Source: Geodermatophilus siccatus
Lineage (GTDB): Bacteria > Actinomycetota > Actinomycetes > Mycobacteriales > Geodermatophilaceae
DNA: 64,000 nt
Reading direction: 5' to 3'
Assembly (NCBI RefSeq): GCF_900103785.1
Contig: NZ_FNHE01000001.1
Span: forward strand, 461,064-525,063
Below, in pieces: positions 8,121-17,556 of this stretch (within the stretch, counting starts at the first letter, position 1; every line of letters begins with the position of its first letter). Below the pieces are notes generated by a model, which saw nothing but the letters and a program-made list of their open reading frames with translations, did no database searches and was not told the DNA's origin. The translations under genes and the position numbers were made by a program.

Positions 8121-9110
8121 TCAGGAGTCGTGGAGGAAGGTCTCCAGGAGCTGCTGTGCGGCCAGCGCCGGGGTCAGCTCGCCGGCCAGCACCGCCTTCT
8201 CCAGCTGCGGTGCGGCCGCCCGGACGCCGGGGTGGGCGCGCAGCCGGTGCTCCAGGCCGTCGCGCACCAGCTGCCGCGTCCAGCGGACCTGCTGCGACCG
8301 GCGCTGCTCGTCGAACGCCCCGGACGCCTTCCGCCGGTCCTGGTGCTCGACCAGCTTGGCCCACACCTCGTCCAGGCCCTCGCCCGTCAGCCCGGCGCAG
8401 GTCAGCACCGGCACCTGCCACTCCTCGTCGTGCCCGCGCAGCATGCGGATCGCCCCGGCCAGCTCGCGGGCGGCCTTGCGCGCGTCGGGCGCACCGGGCC
8501 CGTCGGCCTTGTTCACCGCGATCACGTCGGCGATCTCGAGGATGCCGCGCTTGATCCCCTGCAGCTGGTCACCGGTGCGGGCCAGCGTCAGGAACAGGAA
8601 CGAGTCGACCATCTCGGCGACGGTGATCTCCGACTGCCCGACCCCGACGGTCTCCACCAGGACGACGTCGTACCCGGCCGCCTCGACGACGACCATCGAC
8701 TCCCGGGTGGCCTGCGCGACCCCGCCCAGGGTCCCCGAGGTCGGCGAGGGCCGGATGAAGGCGTTCGGGTCCACCGACAGCCGCGCCATCCGGGTCTTGT
8801 CCCCGAGGATCGACCCGCCGGACCGTGCGGACGACGGGTCGACCGCCAGCACCGCCACCCTCGACCCGGCCGCCGTCAGGGTCACGCCGAGCTGGTCGAT
8901 GAACGTCGACTTCCCCACCCCGGGGACGCCGCTGATGCCGACCCGCCGCGCCGCCCCGGCGTGCGGCAGCAGCTCGACCAGCAGCTCCTGCGCGCGCTCC
9001 CGGTGGTCGGCGCGGTGGGACTCGACGAGCGTGATCGCCCGCGCCACGGCCCGCCGGTCACCGGCCAGCACGCCCTCGACCAGCGCAGGGACGTCGACGG
9101 AACGGCCCAT
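8121..9110 (-). CDS. meaB: Methylmalonyl-CoA mutase-associated GTPase MeaB
   Basis: MeaB is a G-protein chaperone that gates cobalamin loading and protects methylmalonyl-CoA mutase from inactivation. The 329-residue sequence has a P-loop GVPGVGKST at residues 61-69, a DPSSARSGGSILGDKTRM segment typical of the family's switch region, a DVVLVETVGVGQSE Walker-B/switch segment, and NKADGPG for guanine recognition. It lies 16 nt after mutB and is surely co-transcribed with mutA-mutB; no Shine-Dalgarno sequence is evident, so translation may depend on coupling. The ArgK name used in older annotations refers to the same family. Confidence 0.95.
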   Translation of the reverse strand: MGRSVDVPALVEGVLAGDRRAVARAITLVESHRADHRERAQELLVELLPHAGAARRVGISGVPGVGKSTFIDQLGVTLTAAGSRVAVLAVDPSSARSGGSILGDKTRMARLSVDPNAFIRPSPTSGTLGGVAQATRESMVVVEAAGYDVVLVETVGVGQSEITVAEMVDSFLFLTLARTGDQLQGIKRGILEIADVIAVNKADGPGAPDARKAARELAGAIRMLRGHDEEWQVPVLTCAGLTGEGLDEVWAKLVEHQDRRKASGAFDEQRRSQQVRWTRQLVRDGLEHRLRAHPGVRAAAPQLEKAVLAGELTPALAAQQLLETFLHDS

Positions 9111-9126
9111 CAGTCGGGTGGGCGGG

Positions 9127-11334
9127 TCAATGACCGAGGTTCGAGGACAGCGTCCGCAGCAGCCGCTGCGCCGCCTCGGCGACCACCGTGCCGGGCAGGA
9201 ACACCTCGGCCGCGCCCATCTCCTTGAGCGTCGGCACGTCGTCGGGCGGGATGACCCCGCCGACCACGATGACGACGTCCTCGGCCCCGAGGTCGGCCAG
9301 TGCCTGCTTGAGTGCCGGCACCAGCGTCAGGTGGCCCGCCGCGAGCGACGAGACGCCGACGACGTGCACGTCGGCCTCCACCGCCTGCCGGGCGACCTCC
9401 TCGGGGGTCTGGAACAGCGGGCCGACGTCGACGTCGAAGCCGAGGTCGGCGAACGCGGTCGCGATGACCTTCTGGCCGCGGTCGTGGCCGTCCTGGCCCA
9501 TCTTGGCGACCAGGATGCGGGGACGGCGTCCCTCGGCCTCCTCGAACGCCTCGGCCAGTCGGCGGGTCTCCTCCATGGGGCCGGATGCTCCTGCCTCGTC
9601 GCGGTACACGCCGGAGATGGTGCGCACCTGGCCGGCGTGCCGCCCGTAGACCTCCTCGAGCGCGTCGGAGATCTCCCCGACGGTCGCCTTGGCCCGGGCC
9701 GCGTCGACGGCGAGCTTCAACAGGTTCGAGTCCAGCTCGCGACCGCGCCGTCCCTCGGCCGCCGCCCGCGCGGCGTCGGTGAGCCGGGAGAGCGCCTCGC
9801 GGACCGCGCCGTCGTCCCGGGAGGCGCGCAGCTCCTCGAGCTTGGCCTTCTGCTGGGCCAGCACGTCGGCGTTGTCGACCCGCAGCACCTCGATCGCCTC
9901 GTCGGCGTCGACCCGGTACTTGTTGACGCCGATCACCGGCTGCCGGCCGGAGTCGATGCGCGCCTGGGTGCGGGCGGCGGCCTCCTCGATGCGCAGCTTC
10001 GGGATGCCGTCGTCGATGGCCTGGGCCATGCCGCCGTGCTCGGCGACCTCCTCGATGTGCGCCCAGGCGCGCCGGGCCAGGTCGTAGGTCAGCCGCTCCA
10101 CGTACGCCGAGCCGCCCCACGGGTCGATGACCCGCGTCGTCCCCGACTCCTGCTGCAGCAGCAGCTGGGTGTTGCGGGCGATCCGCGCGGAGAAGTCGGT
10201 GGGCAGCGCCAGCGCCTCGTCGAGGGCGTTGGTGTGCAGCGACTGGGTGTGCCCCTGGGTGGCGGCCATCGCCTCCAGGCAGGTGCGGACGACGTTGTTG
10301 TAGACGTCCTGCGCGGTCAGCGACCAGCCGGAGGTCTGCGAGTGGGTGCGCAGCGACAGCGACTTGTCCTTCTGCGCGCCGGCCTCCTTGACCAGCCGCG
10401 CCCACAGCAGCCGCCCGGCCCGCAGCTTGGCGACCTCCATGAAGAAGTTCATGCCGATCGCCCAGAAGAAGCTCAGCCGCGGCGCGAACGCGTCGACGTC
10501 GAGCCCGGCGTCCTTGCCCGCCCGCAGGTACTCCACGCCGTCGGCCAGCGTGTACGCCAGCTCCAGGTCGGCCGTCGCCCCGGCCTCCTGGATGTGGTAG
10601 CCGGAGATGGAGATCGAGTTGAACCGCGGCATCTCCTGCGAGGTGAACGCGAAGATGTCGCTGATGATCTGCATCGACGGCTTGGGCGGGTAGATGTAGG
10701 TGTTGCGGACCATGAACTCCTTGAGGATGTCGTTCTGGATGGTCCCGGTCAGCTGACCGTGCTCCACCCCCTGCTCCTCGGCGGCGACGATGTAGAGCGC
10801 CAGCACCGGCAGGACGGCGCCGTTCATGGTCATCGAGACGCTCATCCGGTCCAGCGGGATGCCGTCGAAGAGCTGCCGCATGTCCAGGATCGAGTCGACC
10901 GCCACCCCGGCCATGCCGACGTCGCCCACCACGCGCGGGTGGTCGGAGTCGTAGCCCCGGTGGGTGGGCAGGTCGAAGGCGATCGACAGGCCCTTCTGCC
11001 CCGCGGCGAGGTTGCGCCGGTAGAAGGCGTTGGACTCCGCGGCGGTGGAGAACCCCGCGTACTGGCGGACCGTCCACGGCTGCGTCGTGTACATGGTCGG
11101 GTAGGGCCCGCGCAGGTACGGCGCGATGCCGGGGTAGGTCGCCAGGAAGTCCAGACCCCGCAGGTCCGCGGGGGTGAACAGCGGCGGGACGGCGATGCCC
11201 TCGGGGGTCTCCCAGGCGGCCTCCTCCACGCCGCGGCCCGTCGTCTCCTTGAAGGTCTTGGCCCAGTCGTCGACCGATGCGGCCGCCGCGGGGCGGCCCA
11301 GCTCGACGCCGCCGAAGTCGGGGATGACGCTCAT
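9127..11334 (-). CDS. mutB: Methylmalonyl-CoA mutase large (catalytic) subunit
   Basis: This adenosylcobalamin enzyme interconverts methylmalonyl-CoA and succinyl-CoA in propionate metabolism. The 735-residue length is normal. The TIM-barrel half carries the family block [11 protein letters not shown] (here [20 protein letters not shown]), and the C-terminal cobalamin domain has the base-off motif DGHDRG at residues 615-620 with the partner SSLAAGH loop. The start ATG at 11334 overlaps the mutA stop by an ATGA, so translation is coupled and the subunits are made together. A much longer open frame runs upstream but is the out-of-frame shadow of mutA. No cobalamin riboswitch is visible before the operon. 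Confidence 0.96.
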   Translation of the reverse strand: MSVIPDFGGVELGRPAAAASVDDWAKTFKETTGRGVEEAAWETPEGIAVPPLFTPADLRGLDFLATYPGIAPYLRGPYPTMYTTQPWTVRQYAGFSTAAESNAFYRRNLAAGQKGLSIAFDLPTHRGYDSDHPRVVGDVGMAGVAVDSILDMRQLFDGIPLDRMSVSMTMNGAVLPVLALYIVAAEEQGVEHGQLTGTIQNDILKEFMVRNTYIYPPKPSMQIISDIFAFTSQEMPRFNSISISGYHIQEAGATADLELAYTLADGVEYLRAGKDAGLDVDAFAPRLSFFWAIGMNFFMEVAKLRAGRLLWARLVKEAGAQKDKSLSLRTHSQTSGWSLTAQDVYNNVVRTCLEAMAATQGHTQSLHTNALDEALALPTDFSARIARNTQLLLQQESGTTRVIDPWGGSAYVERLTYDLARRAWAHIEEVAEHGGMAQAIDDGIPKLRIEEAAARTQARIDSGRQPVIGVNKYRVDADEAIEVLRVDNADVLAQQKAKLEELRASRDDGAVREALSRLTDAARAAAEGRRGRELDSNLLKLAVDAARAKATVGEISDALEEVYGRHAGQVRTISGVYRDEAGASGPMEETRRLAEAFEEAEGRRPRILVAKMGQDGHDRGQKVIATAFADLGFDVDVGPLFQTPEEVARQAVEADVHVVGVSSLAAGHLTLVPALKQALADLGAEDVVIVVGGVIPPDDVPTLKEMGAAEVFLPGTVVAEAAQRLLRTLSSNLGH

Positions 11335-13211
11335 GCCGGCACTCCCAGCTGCTCGTGGACTCGCTGCAGGACGTCGAGCGCGTCGCACCCGGCGTACACG
11401 TACCCGTCGACGCCCTCGACCGCGAGCGACGGCTTGCCGGCCAGCCACACCGCGGTGGCCCCGGCGGCGCGCAGCTCCGCGGCGAGTGCCGCCGCGGACT
11501 CCGCGTAGTCCTTGTCGGTGCCGCAGATGCAGGCGACCGTCGTCCCCGCGTCGGCGAGGCCGGAGGCCCCGTCCCCCGAGGGCGTCGCCACTCCCCCCGC
11601 CTGGAGCAGGTTGCCGGCGAAGGTGGCGCGCGCGGTGTGGCGGGCGATCGAGCCGATGGTGGCGAGGTAGACCCTCGGCTCCGACCCCGCCCGCCGGGCG
11701 GCGTCGGCGCGGTCGCGCAGCTCCTCGAACGCCTGCGCCGCCCGCACCCGCGGCAGCCCCCCGGTCGGGTGCAGGTCCGCGGCGGGCTGCCGCTCGGGGA
11801 GCCTCTCGGTGAGGTTGGGGAACTCGCTGACGCCGGTGATGGCGTCGGTGCGGTGCGCCAGCCGCTCGGCGCGGGCGTCCCACGCGGCGGCGATCCGGTC
11901 GCGGACCAGGCCCGAGCCCAGGGCGGCGGCCAGCCCGCCGGCCCGCTCGATCTCGGTGAACCAGCCCCAGGCGGCCTCGGCCAGGGCGTCGGTGAGCGCC
12001 TCGACGTACCAGGAGCCGCCGGCCGGGTCGAGCACGCGGGCCAGGTGCGCCTCCTCGACCAGCAGGTTCTGGGTGTTGCGGGCGATCCGGCGGGAGAAGG
12101 CGTCGGGCAGGCCGAGGGCGGCGTCGAAGGGCTGCACGGTGACGACGTCGGCCCCGCCCACGCCGGCGGCGAAGCAGGCGACCGTCGTCCGCAGCATGTT
12201 GACCCACGGGTCGCGCCTGGTCGTCATCACCGAGGAGGTGACGGCGTGCTGCCGCTGGGCGCGCACGTCGGGCGAGGCCCCGCTGACCTCACCGACCCGG
12301 TCCCACAGCCGGCGGGCGGCGCGCAGGGCGGCGATCGTCGTGAACTGGTCGGCGCTGGCCGCGTAGCGGAACTCGAGCGCGGCGAAGGCCTCGTCGGTGG
12401 ACAGCCCGCCGTCGGTCAGCGCCCGCAGGTAGGCCACACCCGCGGCCAGCGAGCAGCCGAGCTCCTCGACGGCGGAGGCCCCGGCGTCGTGGAACACGGT
12501 GGCGTCCACGACGACGGTGCGCCAGCCCGCGGGGGCCCGGCGGGCGACGTCGGCCAGCCCGGTGAGGTCCTGCTCCTCCCCCGAGGCGGCCTGCACGCCG
12601 AGCGGGTCGAGGCCGAGCGAGCCGCCGGGGGCGAGGTCGGTGCGGCCGGCGACGTGGGCGAGCAGGGCCTCGGCGGCCCCCAGCCCGCCGGAGACCGACA
12701 CCGGCGCGAGGTCGAGGTACACGTCGGCCAGGACGTCGCCGAGCGCGTCGACCGGGACCGCCCCCTCGCCGAGCTCCAGCCACAGCGAGGTGACGCCGTT
12801 CTCCAGGTCGGCGGCGATCGCCTCCTTCGTCAGCGCGACGTCGGGGTGGGCGTGCTGCTGGCGGACGTCCCAGCCGCCGGGCACCTCGCCGGCCGACCCG
12901 GGGCGGGCGCCGCGGACGAAGGGGGCCAGGCCCGGGACGCCGACCGCGGTGGGCAGGTCGCCGGCGTCCTCGGCGGTGTAGAGCGGGGCGACGCTGACGC
13001 CGGTGGCCACCGGCACCCGCAGCGCGTCCTCGACCGGGTCGGGCAGGTCCTCGCGCCCGGCCTTGCGCAGCACCCCGGCGACCAGCTCGCGCCACGCCTC
13101 CCGGGTCGCGGCCGGGAACCCGGCGGCGAGCCGGAGGTCGTCGGGGACCTCGTGCTCGGCCGGGACCTCGGCGTCGGCGGGTGCTGCTGCCTGCTGATCG
13201 GAGCTACTCAC
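11331..13211 (-). CDS. mutA: Methylmalonyl-CoA mutase small subunit
   Basis: MutA forms the heterodimer with MutB and is catalytically inert. The 626-residue protein shows the shared barrel blocks ([25 protein letters not shown] segment near the middle, [16 protein letters not shown]) and a degenerate C-terminal cobalamin domain. In that domain the DxHxxG motif is missing ([12 protein letters not shown] instead), as expected for small subunits. The GTG start at 13211 is supported by GAGGAGG with 4-nt spacing. It is the first gene of mutA-mutB-meaB. Upstream, at 13212-13322, there are short repeats of GTTCGCTCG but no convincing regulatory element. Confidence 0.94.
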   Translation of the reverse strand: MSSSDQQAAAPADAEVPAEHEVPDDLRLAAGFPAATREAWRELVAGVLRKAGREDLPDPVEDALRVPVATGVSVAPLYTAEDAGDLPTAVGVPGLAPFVRGARPGSAGEVPGGWDVRQQHAHPDVALTKEAIAADLENGVTSLWLELGEGAVPVDALGDVLADVYLDLAPVSVSGGLGAAEALLAHVAGRTDLAPGGSLGLDPLGVQAASGEEQDLTGLADVARRAPAGWRTVVVDATVFHDAGASAVEELGCSLAAGVAYLRALTDGGLSTDEAFAALEFRYAASADQFTTIAALRAARRLWDRVGEVSGASPDVRAQRQHAVTSSVMTTRRDPWVNMLRTTVACFAAGVGGADVVTVQPFDAALGLPDAFSRRIARNTQNLLVEEAHLARVLDPAGGSWYVEALTDALAEAAWGWFTEIERAGGLAAALGSGLVRDRIAAAWDARAERLAHRTDAITGVSEFPNLTERLPERQPAADLHPTGGLPRVRAAQAFEELRDRADAARRAGSEPRVYLATIGSIARHTARATFAGNLLQAGGVATPSGDGASGLADAGTTVACICGTDKDYAESAAALAAELRAAGATAVWLAGKPSLAVEGVDGYVYAGCDALDVLQRVHEQLGVPA

Positions 13212-13322
13212 GAGGCCTCCTCGGTGGCGCTCGTCGCCCGCGTTCGCTCGAACTGCTGCGGTTCGCTCGCAAGCTCGCTCACGATCGGGCTCCCGGCATC
13301 GTCGGTCGATCAGCGTCAGTGT

Positions 13323-14570
13323 CTACCGTCGCGCACCCGGACCGGAACCGCTGGGGTGCGGCGACGGGCCGGGCGGCGGGGCGCCCGCGTCGGCGGACAG
13401 CGCGTGCAGCGCGGTGCGGGCCATCAGCCGCACGCCGACCGCGATCGCCCGCTCGTCGACGTCGAAGGTGCCCCGGTGCAGGTCCAGCGGCGCGCCGCCA
13501 CCGTGGGTGCCCAGCCGGGCCAGCGCGATGGGCAGGACGTCGGCGAACCAGCCGAAGTCCTCACCGCCCATGCTCTGCGGGGACAGCCGCAGCCCCTCGC
13601 TGCCGACCGTCTCCAGGGCCGCCGAGCGCAGCAGCGCCACGGCCCGCGGGTCGTTCACCACGGGCGGCACCCCGCGCACGTAGTCGACGTCGACGTCGGC
13701 CCCGGTGGTGGCGGCGACCCGCTCGACCAGCGAGCGCAGCAGCGCCTCGGCGTCCTGCCAGGTGTCGCGGTCGAGCACCCGCACCGTGCCGCGCAGGTGA
13801 CCCCGCTGCGGGATGGCGTTGGCCGCGACCCCGGCGTCGACCGCGCCCCAGACCAGCGACATGCCGGCGCGCGGGTCGACCTGCCGGGACAGCAGCGCCG
13901 GCAGGTCGGTGATCAGCCGGCCGAGGGCGTCGACCAGGTCGACGGTCAGCTGGGGACGGGCGGTGTGCCCGCCCGGGCCGGTGAGGGTGACGTCCATCCG
14001 GTCGCAGGCGGCGGTGATCGCTCCGGTGCGCAGGCCGACGGTGCCGGCTGGGAGGGAGGGGTCGCAGTGCAGGGCGAAGGCCCGGGAGGCGCCCTCGAGC
14101 ACGCCTGCCGCGACCACCTCGGTGGCGCCGCCGGGCACGGTCTCCTCGGCCGGCTGGAAGACGCAGCGCACGGTGCCGGGCAGGTCGTCGAGCGCGGCCA
14201 GCGCCAGCACGGCGCCGAGGGCGACGGTCGTGTGCACGTCGTGCCCGCAGGCGTGGCAGGTGTTCTCGCGGGTCGAGGCGTACGGGACGTCCTTGAGGTC
14301 GGCCAGGGGCAGCGCGTCGATGTCGGCGCGCAGCACCACCGTCGGGTCCCCGGACCCGACCTCGACCACCAGCCCGGTCCCCGTGGGCAGCCGCCTGGGC
14401 TCCAGGCCGGCGCTGCGCAGCCGCTGCTCGAGGAAGGACGTCGTCTCGAACTCGGCGAAGGCCAGCTCCGGGTGGGCGTGCAGGTGCCGGCGCACGGAGA
14501 CCAACTGCGGCTGCTTCTCGGCGACCCACTCGTCGACCGCCGTTCCCAGCTCCTCGGGGAACTGGGTCAT
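13323..14570 (-). CDS. M20-family amidohydrolase (N-acyl-amino-acid/hippurate hydrolase type)
   Basis: The 415-residue metal-dependent amidohydrolase releases amino acids or carboxylates from N-acyl conjugates; substrate unknown. Family motifs: VRRHLHAHPELAFAE near the N-terminus, ADIDALPL, the metal-ligand block ACGHDVHTT, FQPAEETVPGG with the catalytic Glu pair, ALHCDPSLPAG, and a C-terminal MGGEDFGWF. This corresponds to the AmiA1/AmiB1 proteins that mycobacteria encode beside lpdA and the purine nucleoside phosphorylase. The ATG at 14570 lies in a 17-base tandem repeat that extends back to the stop of the preceding ligase gene. The Pro/Gly-rich tail after residue 385 is unlikely to be structured. 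Confidence 0.9.
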   Translation of the reverse strand: MTQFPEELGTAVDEWVAEKQPQLVSVRRHLHAHPELAFAEFETTSFLEQRLRSAGLEPRRLPTGTGLVVEVGSGDPTVVLRADIDALPLADLKDVPYASTRENTCHACGHDVHTTVALGAVLALAALDDLPGTVRCVFQPAEETVPGGATEVVAAGVLEGASRAFALHCDPSLPAGTVGLRTGAITAACDRMDVTLTGPGGHTARPQLTVDLVDALGRLITDLPALLSRQVDPRAGMSLVWGAVDAGVAANAIPQRGHLRGTVRVLDRDTWQDAEALLRSLVERVAATTGADVDVDYVRGVPPVVNDPRAVALLRSAALETVGSEGLRLSPQSMGGEDFGWFADVLPIALARLGTHGGGAPLDLHRGTFDVDERAIAVGVRLMARTALHALSADAGAPPPGPSPHPSGSGPGARR

Positions 14571-14633
14571 GCGGCAGCGCCGCTCATGCCGCTGTGCCCC
14601 TCATGCCCCAGCGCCCCTCATGCCGCATGGCCC
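14566..14633. repeat. 17-bp tandem repeat (about four units) spanning a stop/start junction
   Basis: Units start at 14583, 14600 and 14617, each beginning CTCATGCC; a diverged fourth unit at 14566-14582 matches 12 of 17 bases. The ligase stop and the amidohydrolase ATG occupy the same position of different units, exactly 51 bases (3 x 17) apart. Confidence 0.8.
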
Positions 14634-15823
14634 CCGGTGCACCGGGCCGGGCCGGGCACCGGCCCGGGCGGGGAACCGGCGGGGCCGCTGGCGGGCAGGC
14701 CGTTCCGCAGCTCGGCCTGCAGGCTGTCGACGACGGCGGTCAGGTCGCCGTGGTGCGCCGCGGCCACCGCGCGCTGCCGCTGGTAGGAGGCACCGACGGC
14801 CAGGACGCGCTCGACGTCGGCCAGCTCGGCCTCGCAGCCCAGCCGGCGGGCGGTGGGCACGAGCTCCTCGACCAGGTCGGTGATCGCCTGGCGCACCGGG
14901 CGCACGGTGCCCTTCTCGTCGACGACGATGTCGGCGTCCAACCCGTAGCGCGCCGCGCGCCACTTGTTCTCCTGCAGCACCCAGGAGGCCGGCACCGGCA
15001 GGGTGTAGCCGCGGTCGAGCTGGGTGTCGAACTGCTCGACCAGGCACTGCGAGAGCGCCGCCACCGCGCCGACCTCGTCGAGGGTGGGCAGTCCGTCGCA
15101 GATGCGCAGCTCGACGGTGCCGAAGTCCGGGTGCGGGCGGATGTCCCACCACACCTCGCGGACGCTCTCGATGGCGTGCGTGGAGATCAGCGTCTCCATG
15201 TACTCCTCGAAGCGGTCCCAGCCCGACAGCTGGTAGGGCAGGCCGGCGGTCGGCATCCCCTCGAAGACCTTGGAGCGGGCCGAGGCCAGCCCGGTGTCGC
15301 AGCCGACCCAGAACGGGGAGGACGCCGAGAGCGCCAGGAAGTGCGGCACGTACTGGGTGAGCGCGTTGACGATGGGGATCGCCTTCTCCGGCGCGCGCAC
15401 GCCGACGTGCACGTGGACGCCGAAGATCTGCAGCCGGCGGGCCAGCCACTGCATCTTCTCCACCAGCTGCAGGTAGCGCTCCTTGGGCGAGATCTGCTGC
15501 GTCTGCCAGTCGGTGATCGGGTGGGTGCCGGCGCACATCACGCCCAGCCCGCGGCGCTCGGCGGCGGCCCGCACCTCGGCGAGCGTGCCGGCGAGGTCGG
15601 CCTTGGCCTCGGCGACGGTGCCGCAGACGCCGGTGATGATCTCGACGGTCGACTGCAGCAGCTCGTGCTTGGCCTTGGGGTGCTCCTCGGCACCCTCGGG
15701 CCGGATCTCCTCGAGGATCTCCACGGCCCCCGCGGTCAGCTGCCGCGTCTGCAGGTCGACGAGCTGCAGCTCCCACTCGACGCCGAGGCTGGCTCGCTCG
15801 GAGGACCGGAAAGGGATCTCCAC
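14618..15823 (-). CDS. YbdK-type carboxylate-amine ligase (glutamate-cysteine ligase 2 family)
   Basis: This ATP-dependent ligase belongs to the GCS2 family. Members attach amines to a glutamate-like carboxylate; some make gamma-glutamylcysteine, others have unknown products. The 401-residue sequence shows the N-terminal LGVEWELQLVD (metal-binding acidic residues), CAGTHPITDWQTQQISPKER, HVHVGV, LSASSPFW and ELRICDGLP blocks. Actinomycetes of this group usually make mycothiol, so a glutathione role should not be assumed. GTG at 15823 follows a TAGACT hexamer by 6 nt, pointing to a leaderless transcript. The downstream amidohydrolase is probably co-transcribed. Confidence 0.88.
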   Translation of the reverse strand: MEIPFRSSERASLGVEWELQLVDLQTRQLTAGAVEILEEIRPEGAEEHPKAKHELLQSTVEIITGVCGTVAEAKADLAGTLAEVRAAAERRGLGVMCAGTHPITDWQTQQISPKERYLQLVEKMQWLARRLQIFGVHVHVGVRAPEKAIPIVNALTQYVPHFLALSASSPFWVGCDTGLASARSKVFEGMPTAGLPYQLSGWDRFEEYMETLISTHAIESVREVWWDIRPHPDFGTVELRICDGLPTLDEVGAVAALSQCLVEQFDTQLDRGYTLPVPASWVLQENKWRAARYGLDADIVVDEKGTVRPVRQAITDLVEELVPTARRLGCEAELADVERVLAVGASYQRQRAVAAAHHGDLTAVVDSLQAELRNGLPASGPAGSPPGPVPGPARCTGGHAA

Positions 15824-15829
15824 GCTGGG

Positions 15830-15835
15830 AGTCTA
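15830..15835 (-). promoter_or_regulatory. -10 hexamer, leaderless-type, for the carboxylate-amine ligase
   Basis: On the minus strand this reads TAGACT and ends 6 nt before the GTG at 15823. Confidence 0.6.
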
Positions 15836-15920
15836 GAAGGACCACCCCTCCCCCCACGCCTCGCGAGCTCGGCGCGGGCCCCTGAGAGGGGGGCCGCCGC
15901 CTGCCCCCACCGTGTAAGGG
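15836..15920 (-). terminator. Terminator-like intergenic repeat (CTCGCGAGCTC family)
   Basis: A GC-rich dyad region with core CCTCGCGAGCTCGGCGCGGG lies directly after the stop of the M16 gene. The same core recurs at other gene ends in this window, most closely at 56862-56928 and 63612-63676. Confidence 0.55.
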
Positions 15921-15924
15921 CCCC

Positions 15925-17445
15925 CTACAGGCGGGCCGCGGCCCCGGCCGCCGGGGAAGCGGCCTCGACCAGGTCGTCCCCCGCGGTCCTCGGCCGCGGC
16001 AGCCAGCGCGCGGCGGGCACCCGCGCCTGCACGGCCGCCACCGCTCGCCGTCCGAACCGCTCCTCGTCCACGACGGCGCTGCACAGGTTGCGCCCGACGA
16101 CGAAGACGGCCCGGCCGTCCTGGGTCGGCAGCGCGGCCTCGACCAGCTCCCACGGGATGCTGTGGACGTCACCGTCGCTGTCGCGGTGGGCCAGCTCGCG
16201 CTCCCCGACGACCAGGGCGACCCGGCTCTCCCGGGAGAACAGCCGGGCCAGCGCCGAGGGCCGGAAGGTCTCCCCCGCCGGCAGCCGGTTCTGCAGGTTG
16301 CACACGTAGCGGCGCTCGATCGGGCCGCCCGGCCCGGCGTAGTCGACGTCCTCGGGCACGTACAGGATCGCCGTCGGCCGGGTGCCCTGCAGCGCCGCGG
16401 CCACCCGCTCGCCGGGCGTCGTCCGCCAGGCCGCCAGCACGTCCTGCACCGGGCGGAACGGCAGGTCGCTCACCGCGCAGTAGGCGGCGTCGGCGAGCTC
16501 GGACTCCACGACGGCACGCTCGTCGGCGTCCAGCTCCTCCTCGAAGCCGGCCACCGCGTGCGCGAGCTCCGCGAGGGTCGGGCCGGACGCGCACAGCTCC
16601 GTGTAGGCCTGCCAGAGCAGGCCGGCGACGGCCGCCTCCTGCCCCTCCCGGGCGTCGAGGACGACGGCGACCTCGCGCCGGTCGGCCGTGATGTCCAGGG
16701 CCATCGAGTCGACGGAGTAGCTCAGGCCGCGGGCGAGGCGGGCGGTGTCGCGCAGGCGCTCCTTGAGCACCTCGATGCCGATGGTCAGCGCGGGGTCGCC
16801 CGCGCCGCCCGCGGACAGCAGCAGGCCGACGCCGGCGCCGTGGCCCTTGGTCCACACCGGCCCGCTCTGCGGCCGCGGCGCCGGGGCGGGGCGCTCGGGA
16901 CGGGGGCCGGCCGGGAGCGGCAGCCGCAGTCCGGCGGGCAGCGGCCCGGCGCACCACAGCGCGGCGTTGTCGCGGACGAACCAGCGGCGGGCGTGCGCCC
17001 GCACGCTCTCCTCGGTGAGGTACTCCGGGCCGGGTCCGTCGGCGACGGCCAGGCCCGGGCCGGTCAGGCCGAAGCGGGCGGCCCACAGCGCGCCGAGGGT
17101 GGAGTGGGCGGTGGAGCAGTTCTCCGCCTGCAGGACGCCGACCTCGAGGTCCATCCGCTCGGTGGGCAGGTCGGCCAGTGCCCGGCAGATGCCCTCGAGG
17201 AACGCGCCCACGGCCTCCGGACGGCCGGTCGCGTGGAAGGTCGTGGTGTCGACGTCGGTCACCGCGTTGCACCGCAGGTGCGACTTGGGCAGTGCGCCCA
17301 TCGCGAGGTGCTCGACGAGGTGGGTGACCTCGATGGTCGCGAACGTCTCGTCGCGGAGCCCGACCCCGAAGACGAGGGCGGCGGTGGTCCGTGCCGGGCC
17401 GTCGGCGGTGAAGACGGGGACGCCGTCGATGTCGATGCGCTGCAC
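15925..17445 (-). CDS. M16-like zinc metallopeptidase, single long chain
   Basis: The 506-residue protein carries the inverted zinc motif of pitrilysin-type (M16) peptidases, HLVEH at residues 42-46. A Glu at 108 (LQAENC) could be the third metal ligand, although 62 residues of spacing is shorter than the usual 70-80. A second M16-like half follows (GHGAGVGLLLSAGG to EELDADERAVV). No signal peptide is visible, so it acts in the cytoplasm or is exported without one. The C-terminal 90 residues (VGERELAHRDSDGDVHSIPW) do not look like M16 and are unassigned. The GTG at 17445 follows a GAGTGT hexamer by 6 nt. It is divergent from the purine nucleoside phosphorylase gene; function unknown. Confidence 0.75.
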   Translation of the reverse strand: MQRIDIDGVPVFTADGPARTTAALVFGVGLRDETFATIEVTHLVEHLAMGALPKSHLRCNAVTDVDTTTFHATGRPEAVGAFLEGICRALADLPTERMDLEVGVLQAENCSTAHSTLGALWAARFGLTGPGLAVADGPGPEYLTEESVRAHARRWFVRDNAALWCAGPLPAGLRLPLPAGPRPERPAPAPRPQSGPVWTKGHGAGVGLLLSAGGAGDPALTIGIEVLKERLRDTARLARGLSYSVDSMALDITADRREVAVVLDAREGQEAAVAGLLWQAYTELCASGPTLAELAHAVAGFEEELDADERAVVESELADAAYCAVSDLPFRPVQDVLAAWRTTPGERVAAALQGTRPTAILYVPEDVDYAGPGGPIERRYVCNLQNRLPAGETFRPSALARLFSRESRVALVVGERELAHRDSDGDVHSIPWELVEAALPTQDGRAVFVVGRNLCSAVVDEERFGRRAVAAVQARVPAARWLPRPRTAGDDLVEAASPAAGAAARL

Positions 17446-17451
17446 CCCGAC

Positions 17452-17457
17452 ACACTC
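17452..17457 (-). promoter_or_regulatory. -10 hexamer, leaderless-type, for the M16-like gene
   Basis: Reads GAGTGT on the minus strand, 6 nt before the GTG at 17445. It is weaker than the TAnnnT copies. Confidence 0.4.
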
Positions 17458-17544
17458 GGCCCCCCGCCCGCCCGCCTCCAGCGGACACGCCCGCAGCGGG
17501 ACAGCTGGGACACGTGTGCCCCGTCACCGACGCAGGCACTGCGT

Positions 17545-17550
17545 TAGCGT
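17545..17550 (+). promoter_or_regulatory. -10 hexamer, leaderless-type, for purine nucleoside phosphorylase
   Basis: TAGCGT ends 6 nt before the GTG at 17557. Confidence 0.6.
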
Positions 17551-17556
17551 CCGAGC

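Noticed and set aside
8098..11508. A 1136-codon plus-strand open frame over mutB-meaB
   Set aside because: It is the complement shadow of strongly conserved mutase genes, with no recognisable domain.
9127..12207. A 1026-codon mutB with N-terminal extension
   Set aside because: The extra 291 codons are an out-of-frame reading of mutA; the ATGA overlap at 11334 gives the normal 735-residue subunit.
13212..13322. Possible cobalamin riboswitch before mutA
   Set aside because: The 111-base leader is too short and lacks a B12-box-like block; only short GTTCGCTCG repeats are seen.
11355..14786. A 1143-codon plus-strand open frame over mutA and the amidohydrolase
   Set aside because: Same reason: low-complexity translation opposite genes with catalytic motifs.
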